Of a stretch of DNA of 64,000 nt, positions 9,884-17,877 are shown one piece after another. This DNA is from DATAZK01 sp963731205. GTDB lineage: Bacteria > Actinomycetota > Actinomycetes > Frankiales > Frankiaceae. How positions within the stretch are numbered: the first letter of the stretch is position 1; each line of letters starts with the position of its first letter. The notes beneath the pieces were generated by a model, which was not told where the DNA came from, did no database searches, and saw only the letters and a program-made list of their open reading frames with translations. The stretch lies in NCBI GenBank assembly GCA_963731205.1, contig CAVSUJ010000002.1:1674001-1738000 (forward strand), read 5' to 3'. Position numbers and translations under genes: made by a program.

Positions 9884-10234
9884 GTGCCCCCTCGTCAGCG
9901 ACAGGACCCGGGCGCAGCCCGCGGATGGTCGCTCGACGTTTCGCGCACCTCGCCGGGCCAGGCTGAGGTGCGCGCGAGCGGGGAGTTCGACCTCGCGGCC
10001 GTGGACGACGTGCATCGCGTCATCGGCCGGACGGCCGCCGACCTCGAGCAGCCCCCGGTGGTGGTCATCGACTTGGCGCGAGTCACCTTCCTCGACGCCG
10101 CCATGCTCGGGGCGCTGGTGACCGAACGCCAGGCCCTGCGCGCCGCCGGCGGCGACCTCCTGCTGACCGGCGTCAGCCGCTGGGCGATGCGCATCATCGA
10201 GATCTGCGGGCTCCGCGAGACACTCGGTGTCTGA
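9884..10234 (+). CDS. STAS domain protein (anti-sigma factor antagonist-like) without the usual serine
   Basis: 116 residues forming one STAS domain (PF01740): ASGEFDLAAVDDV, VVVIDLARVTFLDAAMLGAL and then RQALRAAGGDLLLTG. In SpoIIAA/RsbV proteins the loop after the central strand reads DSSGL, and its first serine is phosphorylated by the anti-sigma kinase. Here it reads D71-A72-A73, so that switch cannot work in the classic way. The protein could be a constitutive antagonist or have another binding role. The GTG start has AAGGA 8 nt upstream. No kinase or sigma gene is next to it. Confidence 0.75.
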   Translation: MPPRQRQDPGAARGWSLDVSRTSPGQAEVRASGEFDLAAVDDVHRVIGRTAADLEQPPVVVIDLARVTFLDAAMLGALVTERQALRAAGGDLLLTGVSRWAMRIIEICGLRETLGV

Positions 10235-10254
10235 TCGTCCCAACCGCTGACCGC

Positions 10255-11436
10255 TCAGGGGTTCAGCAGCACCTTGACCGTGCCGTCCAGCTTCTTCTGG
10301 AACCGGTCGTAGGCGAGCGGCGCCTGCGCCAGCGGGACGCGATGGGTGGCGAATGTGTCGACGCCCAGCGGATCGTCGTCGGTCAGCAACGGCAGGATTT
10401 TCGGCACCCAGCGCTGCACGTTGGCCTGCCCCATGCGCAGCTGGATCTGCTTGTCGAACAGCACCAGCATCGGCAACGGGTCGGCCATACCGCCGTACAC
10501 GCCGCTGAGCGAAATGGTGCCGCCTCGCCGGACGATGTCGATGGCCGCGCGAAGGGCCGCCAGCCGATCGGTCCCGGCGGTCTGCATCATCTTGCGGGCG
10601 AGGGAGTCGGGCAGCAGACCCGCCGCGTCGTGCGCGAGCTTGCCTGCGCGCCCGCCGTGCGCCTCCATGCCGACCGCGTCGATCACCGAATCCGGCCCGC
10701 GCCCGCCGGTCATCTCGCGTATCGCCTCACCGATGCCCTCGCCGAGCGCGCCCACGTCGAGCACCTCATTGCCGCGGGACCTGACCCGGGCGAGGCGATC
10801 GGCGACGAGATCGACGCCGATGACGCGGTGGCCCCGGTACGCGGCGATGCGGGTGGCCATGTCGCCGATGGGCCCGAGGCCGAGAACGACGACCGTGCCG
10901 CCATCCGGGACCCCGGCATATTCGACGGCCTGCCACGCGGTCGGCAGCACGTCCGAGAGATAGACGAAACGCTCGTCCGACGGGCCGTCCGGCACCTTGA
11001 TCGCGGTGTTCTGGGCTTGTGGCACACGCAGGAATTCGGCTTGACCGCCGGGAACGGCGCCGTAAAGGCTGCTGTAGCCGAACAGGGCCGCGCCCGAGTT
11101 GAACTCGCGTACCTGCGTCGTCTCGCACTGGGTCTGCAGCCCCGCGTCGCACATGTAGCAGTGGCCGCAGGAGATCTGAAACGGCATGACCACGCGGTCG
11201 CCCGCACTCACGTGGGTGATGTCAGCGCCGACCGCTTCGACGACGCCGATCGTTTCGTGGCCGAGTACGTCGCCCGGCGTCATGTACGGGCCCAGGACCT
11301 CATACAGGTGAAGATCTGACCCGCAGATGCCGGTCGTGGTGACCCGGACCAGGATGTCGGACGGTTCCTTGATGATCGGATCGGCGACATCCTCGACCCG
11401 CACATCACGCTTGCCTTGCCACGTCACGGCCTTCAT
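10255..11436 (-). CDS. Zinc-dependent MDR alcohol/formaldehyde dehydrogenase-like protein
   Basis: 393 residues. TTGICGSDLHLYE and LGHETIGVV supply the catalytic zinc ligands, CGHCYMCDAGLQTQC the four structural-zinc cysteines, and VVLGLGPIGDMATRIAA the NAD(P)-binding Rossmann glycine motif. A longer-than-usual insertion after the nucleotide domain (the HDAAGLLPDSLARK region) resembles the glutathione-independent formaldehyde dehydrogenase branch. It likely oxidises an alcohol or aldehyde adduct in the cytoplasm. The gene follows the AhpD-like gene by 9 bp on the same strand, so the two are probably co-transcribed and may share a detoxification role. Confidence 0.85.
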   Translation of the reverse strand: MKAVTWQGKRDVRVEDVADPIIKEPSDILVRVTTTGICGSDLHLYEVLGPYMTPGDVLGHETIGVVEAVGADITHVSAGDRVVMPFQISCGHCYMCDAGLQTQCETTQVREFNSGAALFGYSSLYGAVPGGQAEFLRVPQAQNTAIKVPDGPSDERFVYLSDVLPTAWQAVEYAGVPDGGTVVVLGLGPIGDMATRIAAYRGHRVIGVDLVADRLARVRSRGNEVLDVGALGEGIGEAIREMTGGRGPDSVIDAVGMEAHGGRAGKLAHDAAGLLPDSLARKMMQTAGTDRLAALRAAIDIVRRGGTISLSGVYGGMADPLPMLVLFDKQIQLRMGQANVQRWVPKILPLLTDDDPLGVDTFATHRVPLAQAPLAYDRFQKKLDGTVKVLLNP

Positions 11437-11445
11437 GCCGAGCGC

Positions 11446-12351
11446 TTACCCGCGGCCAGACGCTCCAACCGGGGCCGGAAGTCCATACGCGAGAGCACCG
11501 TCTGTCCCGACGCTGAAGTACTCGACTCCAACGGCGACAACGGGCTGATCGGCCTGTAGTGCGACGGCGACCTTGTTGGCGGCGTTACGGGTGAGATCCA
11601 GCAGCATCTCGAGGGTTTCCTCGGGGCTGAAGGCGGCGCGTACCTGATCGACAAGGCCCTCCGGGTAGGCCGCGGGCTGCCAGAGGATGGCGTCGGTCAG
11701 CCGTAGCGCGACTTTGGACCGCTCGTCGAGGTCGGACGTCTCGTAGAAGTCGATCTTGTCGAAGGTGGTCTCGTCGGCGCCGCCCTTGATGGCCGCGACC
11801 TCCCGGCGGGACTGGCAGATCCGGCAGTTGTGGGCGCGCGCGCCGCGAAGCCGGATGAGCTCGGTGGTGACGGGGTCAAGCGCGTCCATCGAGGCGACAT
11901 CGGTGAGGAACCGGTCGAGCGCGGGCCACAGATCGGGTGGCTCCGCTCCGGGAATCTGGCCAGGGTCGGGCGCGGCTGGTTTGCTTTCGGGTTCGCCGAA
12001 GATTTGGTGCAGCGCGGCACGGAACCGGAAGTCGAAATCGCGGATGTACAGCGTCTGGAAGAAGGGATAGCTACGCGCGCCCATGGCGCCGAAGACGCCG
12101 TCGCGCTGGGCGTCGGTGAGTGCGGAGACGTCGATGATGAACTGCTCGATCGCTTCGGCGCACGAACGTTCGGTGTCAGAAGTCGAGACGTGAGTGGCGG
12201 TGAGGCCACCGAGAATGACGTCTATCCGGTCCTGGATGAGGGAGAGCATCTTCGCGTCGACGGCGACGGAGGCCTCGTTGGTGAGGACCTCCCAGTCCTT
12301 GAACGCGATCGGTGCCAGGGAGCGGGCTGAGGGCATGGGATCCCAGCGCAT
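11446..12351 (-). CDS. Carboxymuconolactone decarboxylase/AhpD-like protein
   Basis: 301 residues from the ATG at 12351; a longer frame runs upstream but lacks a convincing start. Residues about 165-185 contain RGARAHNCRICQSRR. This is the helix and redox-active C-x-x-C of AhpD/CMD-type alkylhydroperoxidases (PF02627), and the later AANKVAVAL helix also fits the fold. The N-terminal half is unlike simple AhpD proteins, giving a double-length protein that may be a two-domain, pseudo-dimeric form. AhpD proteins reduce peroxides or peroxiredoxins. GAAGAG lies about 10 nt before the ATG. It is the first gene of a two-gene unit with the MDR dehydrogenase. Confidence 0.7.
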   Translation of the reverse strand: MRWDPMPSARSLAPIAFKDWEVLTNEASVAVDAKMLSLIQDRIDVILGGLTATHVSTSDTERSCAEAIEQFIIDVSALTDAQRDGVFGAMGARSYPFFQTLYIRDFDFRFRAALHQIFGEPESKPAAPDPGQIPGAEPPDLWPALDRFLTDVASMDALDPVTTELIRLRGARAHNCRICQSRREVAAIKGGADETTFDKIDFYETSDLDERSKVALRLTDAILWQPAAYPEGLVDQVRAAFSPEETLEMLLDLTRNAANKVAVALQADQPVVAVGVEYFSVGTDGALAYGLPAPVGASGRG

Positions 12352-12385
12352 GGTGGAACTCTTCTCGCAGTGCGGTGCTTTGCGG

Positions 12386-12419
12386 ACGGGTCCGGAACGT
12401 ACACCGCGCCGGGACCCGT
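12386..12419. promoter_or_regulatory. Inverted repeat between divergent genes (candidate operator)
   Basis: ACGGGTCC at 12386-12393 and GGACCCGT at 12412-12419 form a perfect 8-bp inverted repeat with 18 bp between arms. It is placed centrally in the 109-bp gap between the AhpD-like and acetyltransferase start codons. A regulator binding here could control both genes. The function is inferred from position only. Confidence 0.4.
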
Positions 12420-12460
12420 TAGCCATTATTGCCCGTGAAATACAGGGAATTGGGAGCCGG

Positions 12461-12988
12461 ATGAATGTTGGCGCGCAAGACGAAATAATGGGTCGTCGCG
12501 TCACGCTCGTGCCCACGATCGACGCGCACGTCGCGCAGCTTCTGCGGATCCGCTACACGCCTGAGGTACGCGCCCGCTGGGGCGAGACCCCGGAGGCCGC
12601 CGAATGGCCGTTCGACGAGCCGGGAATCACCCCGTTCACAGTGTTCGCCGGCGGCGCCATCGCCGGCTTCATCCAGTACGGCGAGGAGGAGACGCCCTCC
12701 TACCGGCACGCGTCGATCGACATCTTTCTCGACCCCGCGGTGCACGGTCGGGGCGTCGGTCGCGACGCGATCTGGACCCTGGCGTCCCACCTGATCCACG
12801 TGCGTGCACACCACCGCATCGTCATCGACCCGGCGGCCGACAATGAGCCCGCCATCAGGTGTTACGCATCGGTGGGCTTCCGGGCGGTCGGGATCATGCG
12901 GCGCTACGAGCGTGACGCCGACGGCACCGGATGGCACGACGGCTTGCTGATGGACCTGCTGGCCGACGAGCTCTCGCCGCAGCCGTAA
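12461..12988 (+). CDS. GNAT acetyltransferase, AAC(6')-like
   Basis: 175 residues. Acidic patches around PEVRARWGE and GDE-like turns, the strand SIDIFLDPAVHGRGVGRDAIWTL with the acetyl-CoA P-loop (HGRGVGRDA), and DNEPAIRCYASVGFRAVGIMRRY match the GNAT fold. Together they fit the sub-branch that includes aminoglycoside 6'-N-acetyltransferases. Whether the natural substrate is an aminoglycoside cannot be told from sequence. The ATG at 12461 has GGGAG about 5 nt upstream; an internal ATG at 12488 is the alternative. It is divergent from the AhpD-like gene and ends 8 bp before the convergent lipoprotein gene. Confidence 0.75.
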   Translation: MNVGAQDEIMGRRVTLVPTIDAHVAQLLRIRYTPEVRARWGETPEAAEWPFDEPGITPFTVFAGGAIAGFIQYGEEETPSYRHASIDIFLDPAVHGRGVGRDAIWTLASHLIHVRAHHRIVIDPAADNEPAIRCYASVGFRAVGIMRRYERDADGTGWHDGLLMDLLADELSPQP

Positions 12989-12996
12989 CCGACGGT

Positions 12997-13653
12997 TCAG
13001 AGACCCATCGTCCCGGCGACCACCGGACCGACCCGCAGGCCGTTGCAGCCCGGCAGCGACGTCACCACTTGCTGCGAGTGGGTCTCGCCTGGAGGCGTCA
13101 CCAGCAGCTTGGGATAGGAGACGCAGGTGGTCGCGGTGCCGACCGGAACGTCGCTGCCCTGCACCGGAGCCGACGCGGTCTGACCGGGCGCCAGGCTGAT
13201 GGCTGACGGCGGCCCGACGTGGGTGAAGGGCGTGCGGACCGCTTGGGTGACCTGCTGCCCGGCCGCGTTCAGGCCGGCGACTCCGGGATAGCCCTGCAGG
13301 CTGCACGTGCGCTGGCTGATGTTCTTGAAAAGGACGGGGACGGTGATCGAACCGGCAGCGCCGTTGCTCTGTCCAGGCGTCACCGACAATTCCGAGAGCC
13401 GGCAGTAGATCGCGGGCTCGACCGGAGTCGGTGTCGTGGTCGGCGTGGGCGTCGTCGTCGCGCTGGGAGTCGGGGTAGGCGTCGGTGTCGGCGTCGGCGT
13501 GACCGTCGGACTCGGGCTGGTGGAAGCGGTCGGCGTCGGAGAGGGCGATGGCGGCGATTTCTTGGAGGAGGACGAGCACCCGGCGACGGCGAGGCTCACC
13601 CCGAAGGTGAGCACCAGGGCAGCGGTGCGGGAGAGTGCGCGCCTTTGCTTCAC
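12997..13653 (-). CDS. DUF4232 lipoprotein with Pro/Thr-rich linker
   Basis: 218 residues. A basic start (KQRR), a hydrophobic stretch and the lipobox LAVAGC at about residues 20-25 mark an export signal with lipid attachment. Residues about 28-78 are a Ser/Pro/Thr linker made of PTPTP-type repeats, seen as a low-complexity DNA tract near 13420-13550. The remaining ~135 residues match DUF4232, a small secreted domain with conserved cysteines (CRLSEL, CSLQGYPG, CVSYPKL, LPGCNGL). It is likely anchored outside the membrane; the role of the domain is unknown. It lies 65 bp downstream of the drug-exporter gene on the same strand. Confidence 0.8.
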   Translation of the reverse strand: MKQRRALSRTAALVLTFGVSLAVAGCSSSSKKSPPSPSPTPTASTSPSPTVTPTPTPTPTPTPSATTTPTPTTTPTPVEPAIYCRLSELSVTPGQSNGAAGSITVPVLFKNISQRTCSLQGYPGVAGLNAAGQQVTQAVRTPFTHVGPPSAISLAPGQTASAPVQGSDVPVGTATTCVSYPKLLVTPPGETHSQQVVTSLPGCNGLRVGPVVAGTMGL

Positions 13654-13718
13654 CCTCTCTGGATACCGCGCTTTCGGGTGGCAGGCCCGCGCGCCACGCG
13701 ATCGTGATCAGACGGTGA

Positions 13719-15335
13719 TCAGCTTCTGGCGGCGGGTGCTGCCGGTGGAAAGTCAGGGATTCGCCGGGTGAAGAACTGCGCGACCAGCGCGAGACCGGCG
13801 AGGACCGCCAGTGCGGATTGCAGGGCATGAACCCGGGCCAGCGAATTGTCCTGCTCGACGGCAGCAGCCGTTGCTCGTGGAACTCCGGCCTTGGCGAGCC
13901 CCGCCTTCAGTTGCGCATCGGACAGGAACGGGACCCCGCCGCCGAATTCGGAGGTGGCTCTTTGGGTCAGCGATGCGGGAACGGCAGGGTTGTGCTTGAT
14001 GTCGGTCAGCAGCGACGTCGTCAAGGTGCCGATGAGCACGGCCCCCGCCAGGGCAGTGCCGATCGACGCCCCGAGGTTCGTCACCGTGTTCTGGATGCCT
14101 CCGACCGCGCTGCTTCTTTCATCGGACACCGCCGAGACCGTGACGGCCCCCAATTGCGACGCGAGCGCTCCGATTCCCAGGCCCCCGAGCAGCATCGGCC
14201 ACGTGACGATCCCGGCGCCTGAGCCGACGTTGAGCAGCGCGATCAGGATGACGATGGCGGCGAACAGCGCCAGAAATCCCGCCTGCACGATGCGGCGGGG
14301 GGATGTATGCGGGAAGAGCTTCGGGACGCCGACTGCGGCCAGCAGCAAGGTGATCGACAGCGGGATGACCCTGATGCCGGTGGCGACCGCTGACAGCCCG
14401 AGGTCGACCGCCAGGAAGAGCGGCACGACGAAGAACAGTCCCGCCTGCACGACGCACTGGAAGAAGAACGCCAACAGGCCGGCTCGCAAGGTTCGGATCC
14501 GCAGGATCGCAGGGTCGACGAGCGGTTCGGCGCCGAGGCGGATGAGCCGGTTCTCCCACCAGACAAACGCGCGCAGCACGAGACCGCCGGCGAGTACGAG
14601 CCAGGTGACCGGCGAGAGGCCGAACCACTCCGGCGCATGCTCCTTGGCCCGCAGCACCCCCCAACTGCCCGAGCGCAGGACGGCTAGCACCAGCAGGCTC
14701 AGCCCGACCCCGGACAGCAGCGTGCCGACGAGGTCCAGCTTCGCGGTGGATTCTCGAGGGCTGTCCGCCATCCGGCGGGCCAGCAGGAGGATGACCGCGA
14801 CGATGACGACCTCCGACACGAAGACCCACCGCCACGACAGGTAGGTCGTGAAGAAGCCGCCGATCACAGGTCCCGCGGCGACGGCGATCGCCGCGGCGGA
14901 CGCCACGAGCCCGTACGCGGCCGGTCGCCGGTCGGGAGCGAAGTTGGAGGCGACGAGGCCGACGATGGCCGGCAGGATCAGTGCCGCCCCGGCGCCCTCG
15001 AGGAAGGACCAGCCCAGCATGAGCACCGCGAGGTTCGGGGCGGCGGCCGTGACGAGCGCGCCGGCGCCGTAAATCGTGCAGCCGATGGCAAACGCGCGTT
15101 TGCGTCCGAGGAGCTGACCCAGCTTCCCGCCGGTGATCATCAGGGCTGCCATGATCAGCGTGTAGAAGGTGATCGCCGTCTGAATGCCGGTCACGGTGGT
15201 GCCGACGTCGTGGGCGACCGTCGCGATCGAGACGTTCATGACCGAGCTGTCGAGCGTCATCAGGAATTGGCCGGCTGCCAGGGTCGTGAGGATCGTCCGG
15301 CTGGCCGTGCTGCCGGCCGCCGCCGCTTCGGTCAT
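13719..15335 (-). CDS. MFS transporter, DHA2 (14-helix, EmrB/QacA type)
   Basis: 538 residues from the ATG at 15335, which has AGGA 8 nt upstream; a TTG five codons earlier sits too close to GGAGG. The first helix carries LMTLDSSVMNVSIATVA (the DHA2 'motif D1' aspartate), followed by GGKLGQLLGRKRAF (motif A) and a motif C helix. About 14 hydrophobic segments are visible, the layout of proton-driven multidrug exporters. Substrates are probably amphipathic drugs or natural products. It is divergent from the YkgJ-like gene, with 33 bp between starts. No regulator gene is adjacent. Confidence 0.87.
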   Translation of the reverse strand: MTEAAAAGSTASRTILTTLAAGQFLMTLDSSVMNVSIATVAHDVGTTVTGIQTAITFYTLIMAALMITGGKLGQLLGRKRAFAIGCTIYGAGALVTAAAPNLAVLMLGWSFLEGAGAALILPAIVGLVASNFAPDRRPAAYGLVASAAAIAVAAGPVIGGFFTTYLSWRWVFVSEVVIVAVILLLARRMADSPRESTAKLDLVGTLLSGVGLSLLVLAVLRSGSWGVLRAKEHAPEWFGLSPVTWLVLAGGLVLRAFVWWENRLIRLGAEPLVDPAILRIRTLRAGLLAFFFQCVVQAGLFFVVPLFLAVDLGLSAVATGIRVIPLSITLLLAAVGVPKLFPHTSPRRIVQAGFLALFAAIVILIALLNVGSGAGIVTWPMLLGGLGIGALASQLGAVTVSAVSDERSSAVGGIQNTVTNLGASIGTALAGAVLIGTLTTSLLTDIKHNPAVPASLTQRATSEFGGGVPFLSDAQLKAGLAKAGVPRATAAAVEQDNSLARVHALQSALAVLAGLALVAQFFTRRIPDFPPAAPAARS

Positions 15336-15356
15336 GGCGTGATCCTGCAACCTCCA

Positions 15357-15362
15357 TAAAGT
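15357..15362 (+). promoter_or_regulatory. Candidate -10 element TAAAGT for leaderless YkgJ-like gene
   Basis: TAAAGT ends 6 nt before the GTG at 15369, with no ribosome-binding site in between. This fits leaderless transcription. No -35 box was recognised. Confidence 0.4.
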
Positions 15363-15368
15363 CGGGGC

Positions 15369-15932
15369 GTGGACACCGCGCCTGCCGAGCGTGACGCGGG
15401 CGAATTTGCGTCATGGCTGGTGGCCTTCCGGGCCTCGCTACATGACGGCGATCCGGTCGACGTCCCTTGCGACGGGTGCACCGCCTGCTGCCGCTCGGGA
15501 AAGCTGATTCCGGTCGATCCCGACGAGTCGGACGCGCTCGCCCACATCCCGTCCGATTGCCTGTTGCCTCTGGAAGGTGAGTCGGGTGACACCGCCCGTC
15601 GCGTCTTGGCGCACGACGATTCCGGACGCTGCTCCCAGCTGACCGCTGAGGGCTGCGCGGTCTACGACCACCGGCCGCGGGCCTGCCGCATGTACGACTG
15701 CCGGATCTTCCCCGCCGCCGGCGTTCAGCCTGATTCGCCGCTCATCGCCGAGCGCGCGCAGCAGTGGCGTTTCAGCTACGGTTCGCCCGCTTCGCGCGAG
15801 CGTCACGACAACGTCCGGATGGCAGCCGTCGCCCTTGGATTTCCGGGTGGCCTCTCCGCTCCGGCGAGCCCGACTCAGCATGCGCTGGAGGCGATCGAGG
15901 GCGTCGACGAGCTCGGCACGCAGCCAAAGTGA
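15369..15932 (+). CDS. YkgJ family cysteine-cluster protein
   Basis: 187 residues. CDGCTACCRSG at residues about 34-44 is the N-terminal CxxCxxCC cluster of the UPF0153/YkgJ family (PF03692). The C-terminal pair is seen as C..YDHRPRACRMYDCRIFP. These proteins are thought to hold zinc or an iron-sulfur cluster and are otherwise uncharacterised. The GTG start lies just after a -10-like hexamer and lacks a Shine-Dalgarno sequence. It is divergent from the drug-exporter gene. Confidence 0.75.
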   Translation: MDTAPAERDAGEFASWLVAFRASLHDGDPVDVPCDGCTACCRSGKLIPVDPDESDALAHIPSDCLLPLEGESGDTARRVLAHDDSGRCSQLTAEGCAVYDHRPRACRMYDCRIFPAAGVQPDSPLIAERAQQWRFSYGSPASRERHDNVRMAAVALGFPGGLSAPASPTQHALEAIEGVDELGTQPK

Positions 15933-16036
15933 TGCCCGCGGCTCCTCTGCGCATCACATCGTCTGCCTGGACGTGCGGGGCTCGTTGATGGCGTGGCAAA
16001 GTTCAGCGCGATTCTCGTGCTCGAGGAAGGACTCGC

Positions 16037-16540
16037 ATGGACCTGAAGACGGAGTATCAGTTCAAAGCGGACGTCGATGCGGTCTTTGCGATGTTCAGCG
16101 ATCCCGAATATCAGCGCTCGAAGCTGGTCGACGCCGGGCACACCCAGGTCGAGGTGGTGGAGTGCGGCCTGGCCGCGGACGGGAAGACGTTCCGCATCGT
16201 CACGAAGCGGACGGTCGCGATCGACGTGCCCGGCGTACTCAAGAGGGTGCTCACCCCGACGAACACCGTCACTCAGACCGACGAGTGGGCTGAGGACAAG
16301 AAAGGCGTGCGCTCGGGCACCTGGAAGGTCGACATCAAGGGCGTGCCCATCCACCTTTCCGGCACCATGCAGCTCAAGGCGGCGAAGTCGGGATCCGTCG
16401 AAGCGATCTCCGGGGCGGCGAAAGCGTCGCTGCCCCTAGTGGGCGGCAAGCTCGAAAAGCTGGCGATCGGCAACTTCAACGACGCGACGGCGCAGGAGCA
16501 GGACTTCAGCAACCGCTGGCTCGCCGGCGAGATCGGCTAG
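16037..16540 (+). CDS. DUF2505 domain protein (SRPBCC/START-like)
   Basis: 167 residues matching the actinobacterial DUF2505 family (PF10698). The start is LKTEYQFKADVDAVFAMFSD, followed by the W-containing SGTWKVDIKGVPIHLSG and the ending GKLEKLAIGNF plus QEQDFSNRWLAG. The fold is of the START/SRPBCC type with a deep lipid- or ligand-binding cavity; the ligand is not known. GAGGAAGGA lies 9-16 nt upstream of the ATG. It sits alone before a convergent tRNA gene. Confidence 0.8.
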   Translation: MDLKTEYQFKADVDAVFAMFSDPEYQRSKLVDAGHTQVEVVECGLAADGKTFRIVTKRTVAIDVPGVLKRVLTPTNTVTQTDEWAEDKKGVRSGTWKVDIKGVPIHLSGTMQLKAAKSGSVEAISGAAKASLPLVGGKLEKLAIGNFNDATAQEQDFSNRWLAGEIG

Positions 16541-16571
16541 CGCGGCCCGACCGGGCTGATCGCGTGGCGAA

Positions 16572-16661
16572 TGGCGGTGGAGGTGGGATTTGAACCCACG
16601 GAGGTGTTGCCACCTCACACGCTTTCGAGGCGTGCGCGCTCGGCCACTACGCGACTCCACC
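16572..16661 (-). tRNA. tRNA-Ser (anticodon CGA)
   Basis: The 90-nt gene folds with acceptor GGTGGAG/CTCCACC, anticodon arm CACGC-CTCGAAA-GCGTG with anticodon CGA (complement of 16625-16627), and the long variable arm typical of class II tRNAs (GAGGTGGCAACACCTC). The T arm is GTGGG-TTCAAAT-CCCAC, with discriminator G and an encoded CCA end (16572-16574). It reads UCG codons. It begins 10 bp after the tadA stop and may be processed from the same transcript. Confidence 0.95.
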
Positions 16662-16671
16662 GCGATGGAGC

Positions 16672-17109
16672 CTACCGGGGACGACGATCAGCAAAGAAAT
16701 CCGTGAGCAGTGTCGAACACTCCTGCTCCCGAACGCCGCCGATCACCTCGGGACGCCAATTCAGGCGCCGGTCGCGGACGACGTCCCAGAGCGAGCCCGC
16801 AGCACCTGCCTTCGGGTCGGGCGCGCCGTAGACGATCCGGTCGACGCGGGCGAGCACCGCGGCGCCGGCGCACATCGTGCAGGGCTCGAGCGTCACGACG
16901 AGTGTGAGCCCGGACAGGCGCCACGACCCTCGTGAGGCGGACGCGGCCCGAAGCGCCAGCACTTCGGCGTGGGCGGTCGGATCCTGCAGCGCCTCACGGG
17001 CATTGCGCCCCGTGGCGACGACCGTCCCCGAGCCGTCGACGATCGTCGCTCCGACCGGCACGTCGCCGGTGTCCAACGCGAGCCGGGCCTCCTCGAGGGC
17101 CGCGCTCAT
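16672..17109 (-). CDS. tadA: tRNA adenosine(34) deaminase
   Basis: 145 residues with a single cytidine/adenosine-deaminase fold. TAHAEVLAL carries the zinc-binding histidine and the catalytic glutamate (HAE), and LEPCTMCAGA carries the two zinc cysteines (PCxxC). The length and the GDVPVGA start fit TadA, which makes inosine at position 34 of tRNA-Arg(ACG). The ATG at 17109 is chosen because GAAGG and GGAGG lie just upstream and the conserved region begins there; the longer open frame is rejected. The tadA partner gene lies 34 bp upstream and a tRNA-Ser gene directly follows, making a small tRNA-function cluster. Confidence 0.9.
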   Translation of the reverse strand: MSAALEEARLALDTGDVPVGATIVDGSGTVVATGRNAREALQDPTAHAEVLALRAASASRGSWRLSGLTLVVTLEPCTMCAGAAVLARVDRIVYGAPDPKAGAAGSLWDVVRDRRLNWRPEVIGGVREQECSTLLTDFFADRRPR

Positions 17110-17143
17110 CCAGCCTTCGTAACCTCCCGCAGGCGCGGACAGC

Positions 17144-17647
17144 TCAGGCGCCGCGCAACTCGTCGAGCACATCGAGGCAGCCCGCGCGCTCGCACAGGGA
17201 CGCCACCACGTCGCTGGGCAGCGCGCCTTCCTCGGCGCAGAGCTCGACCAGCACATCACCCGGGGTGCCGAGGTCGGCGAGCAGATCGGGATCGCCGACA
17301 GGCTCGGCGTCGGGGCGTCCGGCGGTGTCCTCGTCGTCCTCGTCCTCCTCGGGCGGCAGGACGGGAAGCGCGTCGCCGAAGAGCCGCTCGGCCAGGGTCG
17401 AGGTCGCGAGCACCCGGCTGTCGGAGAGGAAGATCTTCGGGTCCTGGAGGGTCTCGGCGGTCACCCGCAGGACGCCCAGCCATTCGTCGTCCTCCTCGAC
17501 GTAGACGACCGTGACGTCCTGGTCGTTGCCGGAGTCGAAATCGTCCAGCTGGTCGATGAGGTCGTCCAGCGTCTCGACGTCATCGAGGTCGACGTCCTGG
17601 GCGCTCCAACTCGCCCCCGTCCGGCTCAAGGCCACGGCGCTGTGCAC
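17144..17647 (-). CDS. tRNA adenosine deaminase-associated protein
   Basis: 167 residues of an acidic actinobacterial family found next to tadA (tRNA_deam_assoc). Visible features are an aspartate-rich N-terminal third (DLDDVETLDDLIDQLDDFD), the central EWLGVLRVT...PKIFLSD, and a C-terminal helix bundle ending CERAGCLDVLDELRG. A run of Glu/Asp (about residues 98-107) separates the halves. Its function is not proven; a partner role for TadA is assumed from constant adjacency. The GTG at 17647 has AAAGGAG 6 nt upstream. It is probably the first gene of the transcript that continues into tadA. Confidence 0.8.
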   Translation of the reverse strand: MHSAVALSRTGASWSAQDVDLDDVETLDDLIDQLDDFDSGNDQDVTVVYVEEDDEWLGVLRVTAETLQDPKIFLSDSRVLATSTLAERLFGDALPVLPPEEDEDDEDTAGRPDAEPVGDPDLLADLGTPGDVLVELCAEEGALPSDVVASLCERAGCLDVLDELRGA

Positions 17648-17863
17648 TCGGATCTCCTTTCCGCGCGGCCTCTTGGCGGTGCGAGTCGTCGGTAGTGATC
17701 AACTTTAGTGAATGTCGCGTTGCTGGCGCGCTACCCGCGGACGCCGATTCTCGAACCCCGCGCGGCCGCATTGCCGCCCGGCTCGCCCGCTGCTGCCTCT
17801 AGGTGTATCGGGGTTGTGGTCCGCGCGCTGCTAATTCAAGCGAAGACGACCGCCTTTTGGCCA

Positions 17864-17869
17864 TAACGT
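17864..17869 (+). promoter_or_regulatory. Candidate -10 element TAACGT upstream of azlC
   Basis: TAACGT ends 8 nt before the GTG at 17878, and no Shine-Dalgarno sequence is visible. The rest of the 230-bp gap between the tadA partner and azlC shows no other feature I can support. Confidence 0.45.
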
Positions 17870-17877
17870 CTCCACCC

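Noticed and set aside
13420..13560. Short tandem repeats resembling a minisatellite or CRISPR-like array
   Set aside because: They encode the Pro/Thr/Ser linker of the DUF4232 lipoprotein; unit length and spacing are irregular and there are no spacers.
16541..16571. GC-rich inverted repeat between the DUF2505 gene and tRNA-Ser as a two-way terminator
   Set aside because: GCCC/GGGC pairing is only 4-5 bp with a tiny loop and no T-run, too weak to claim.
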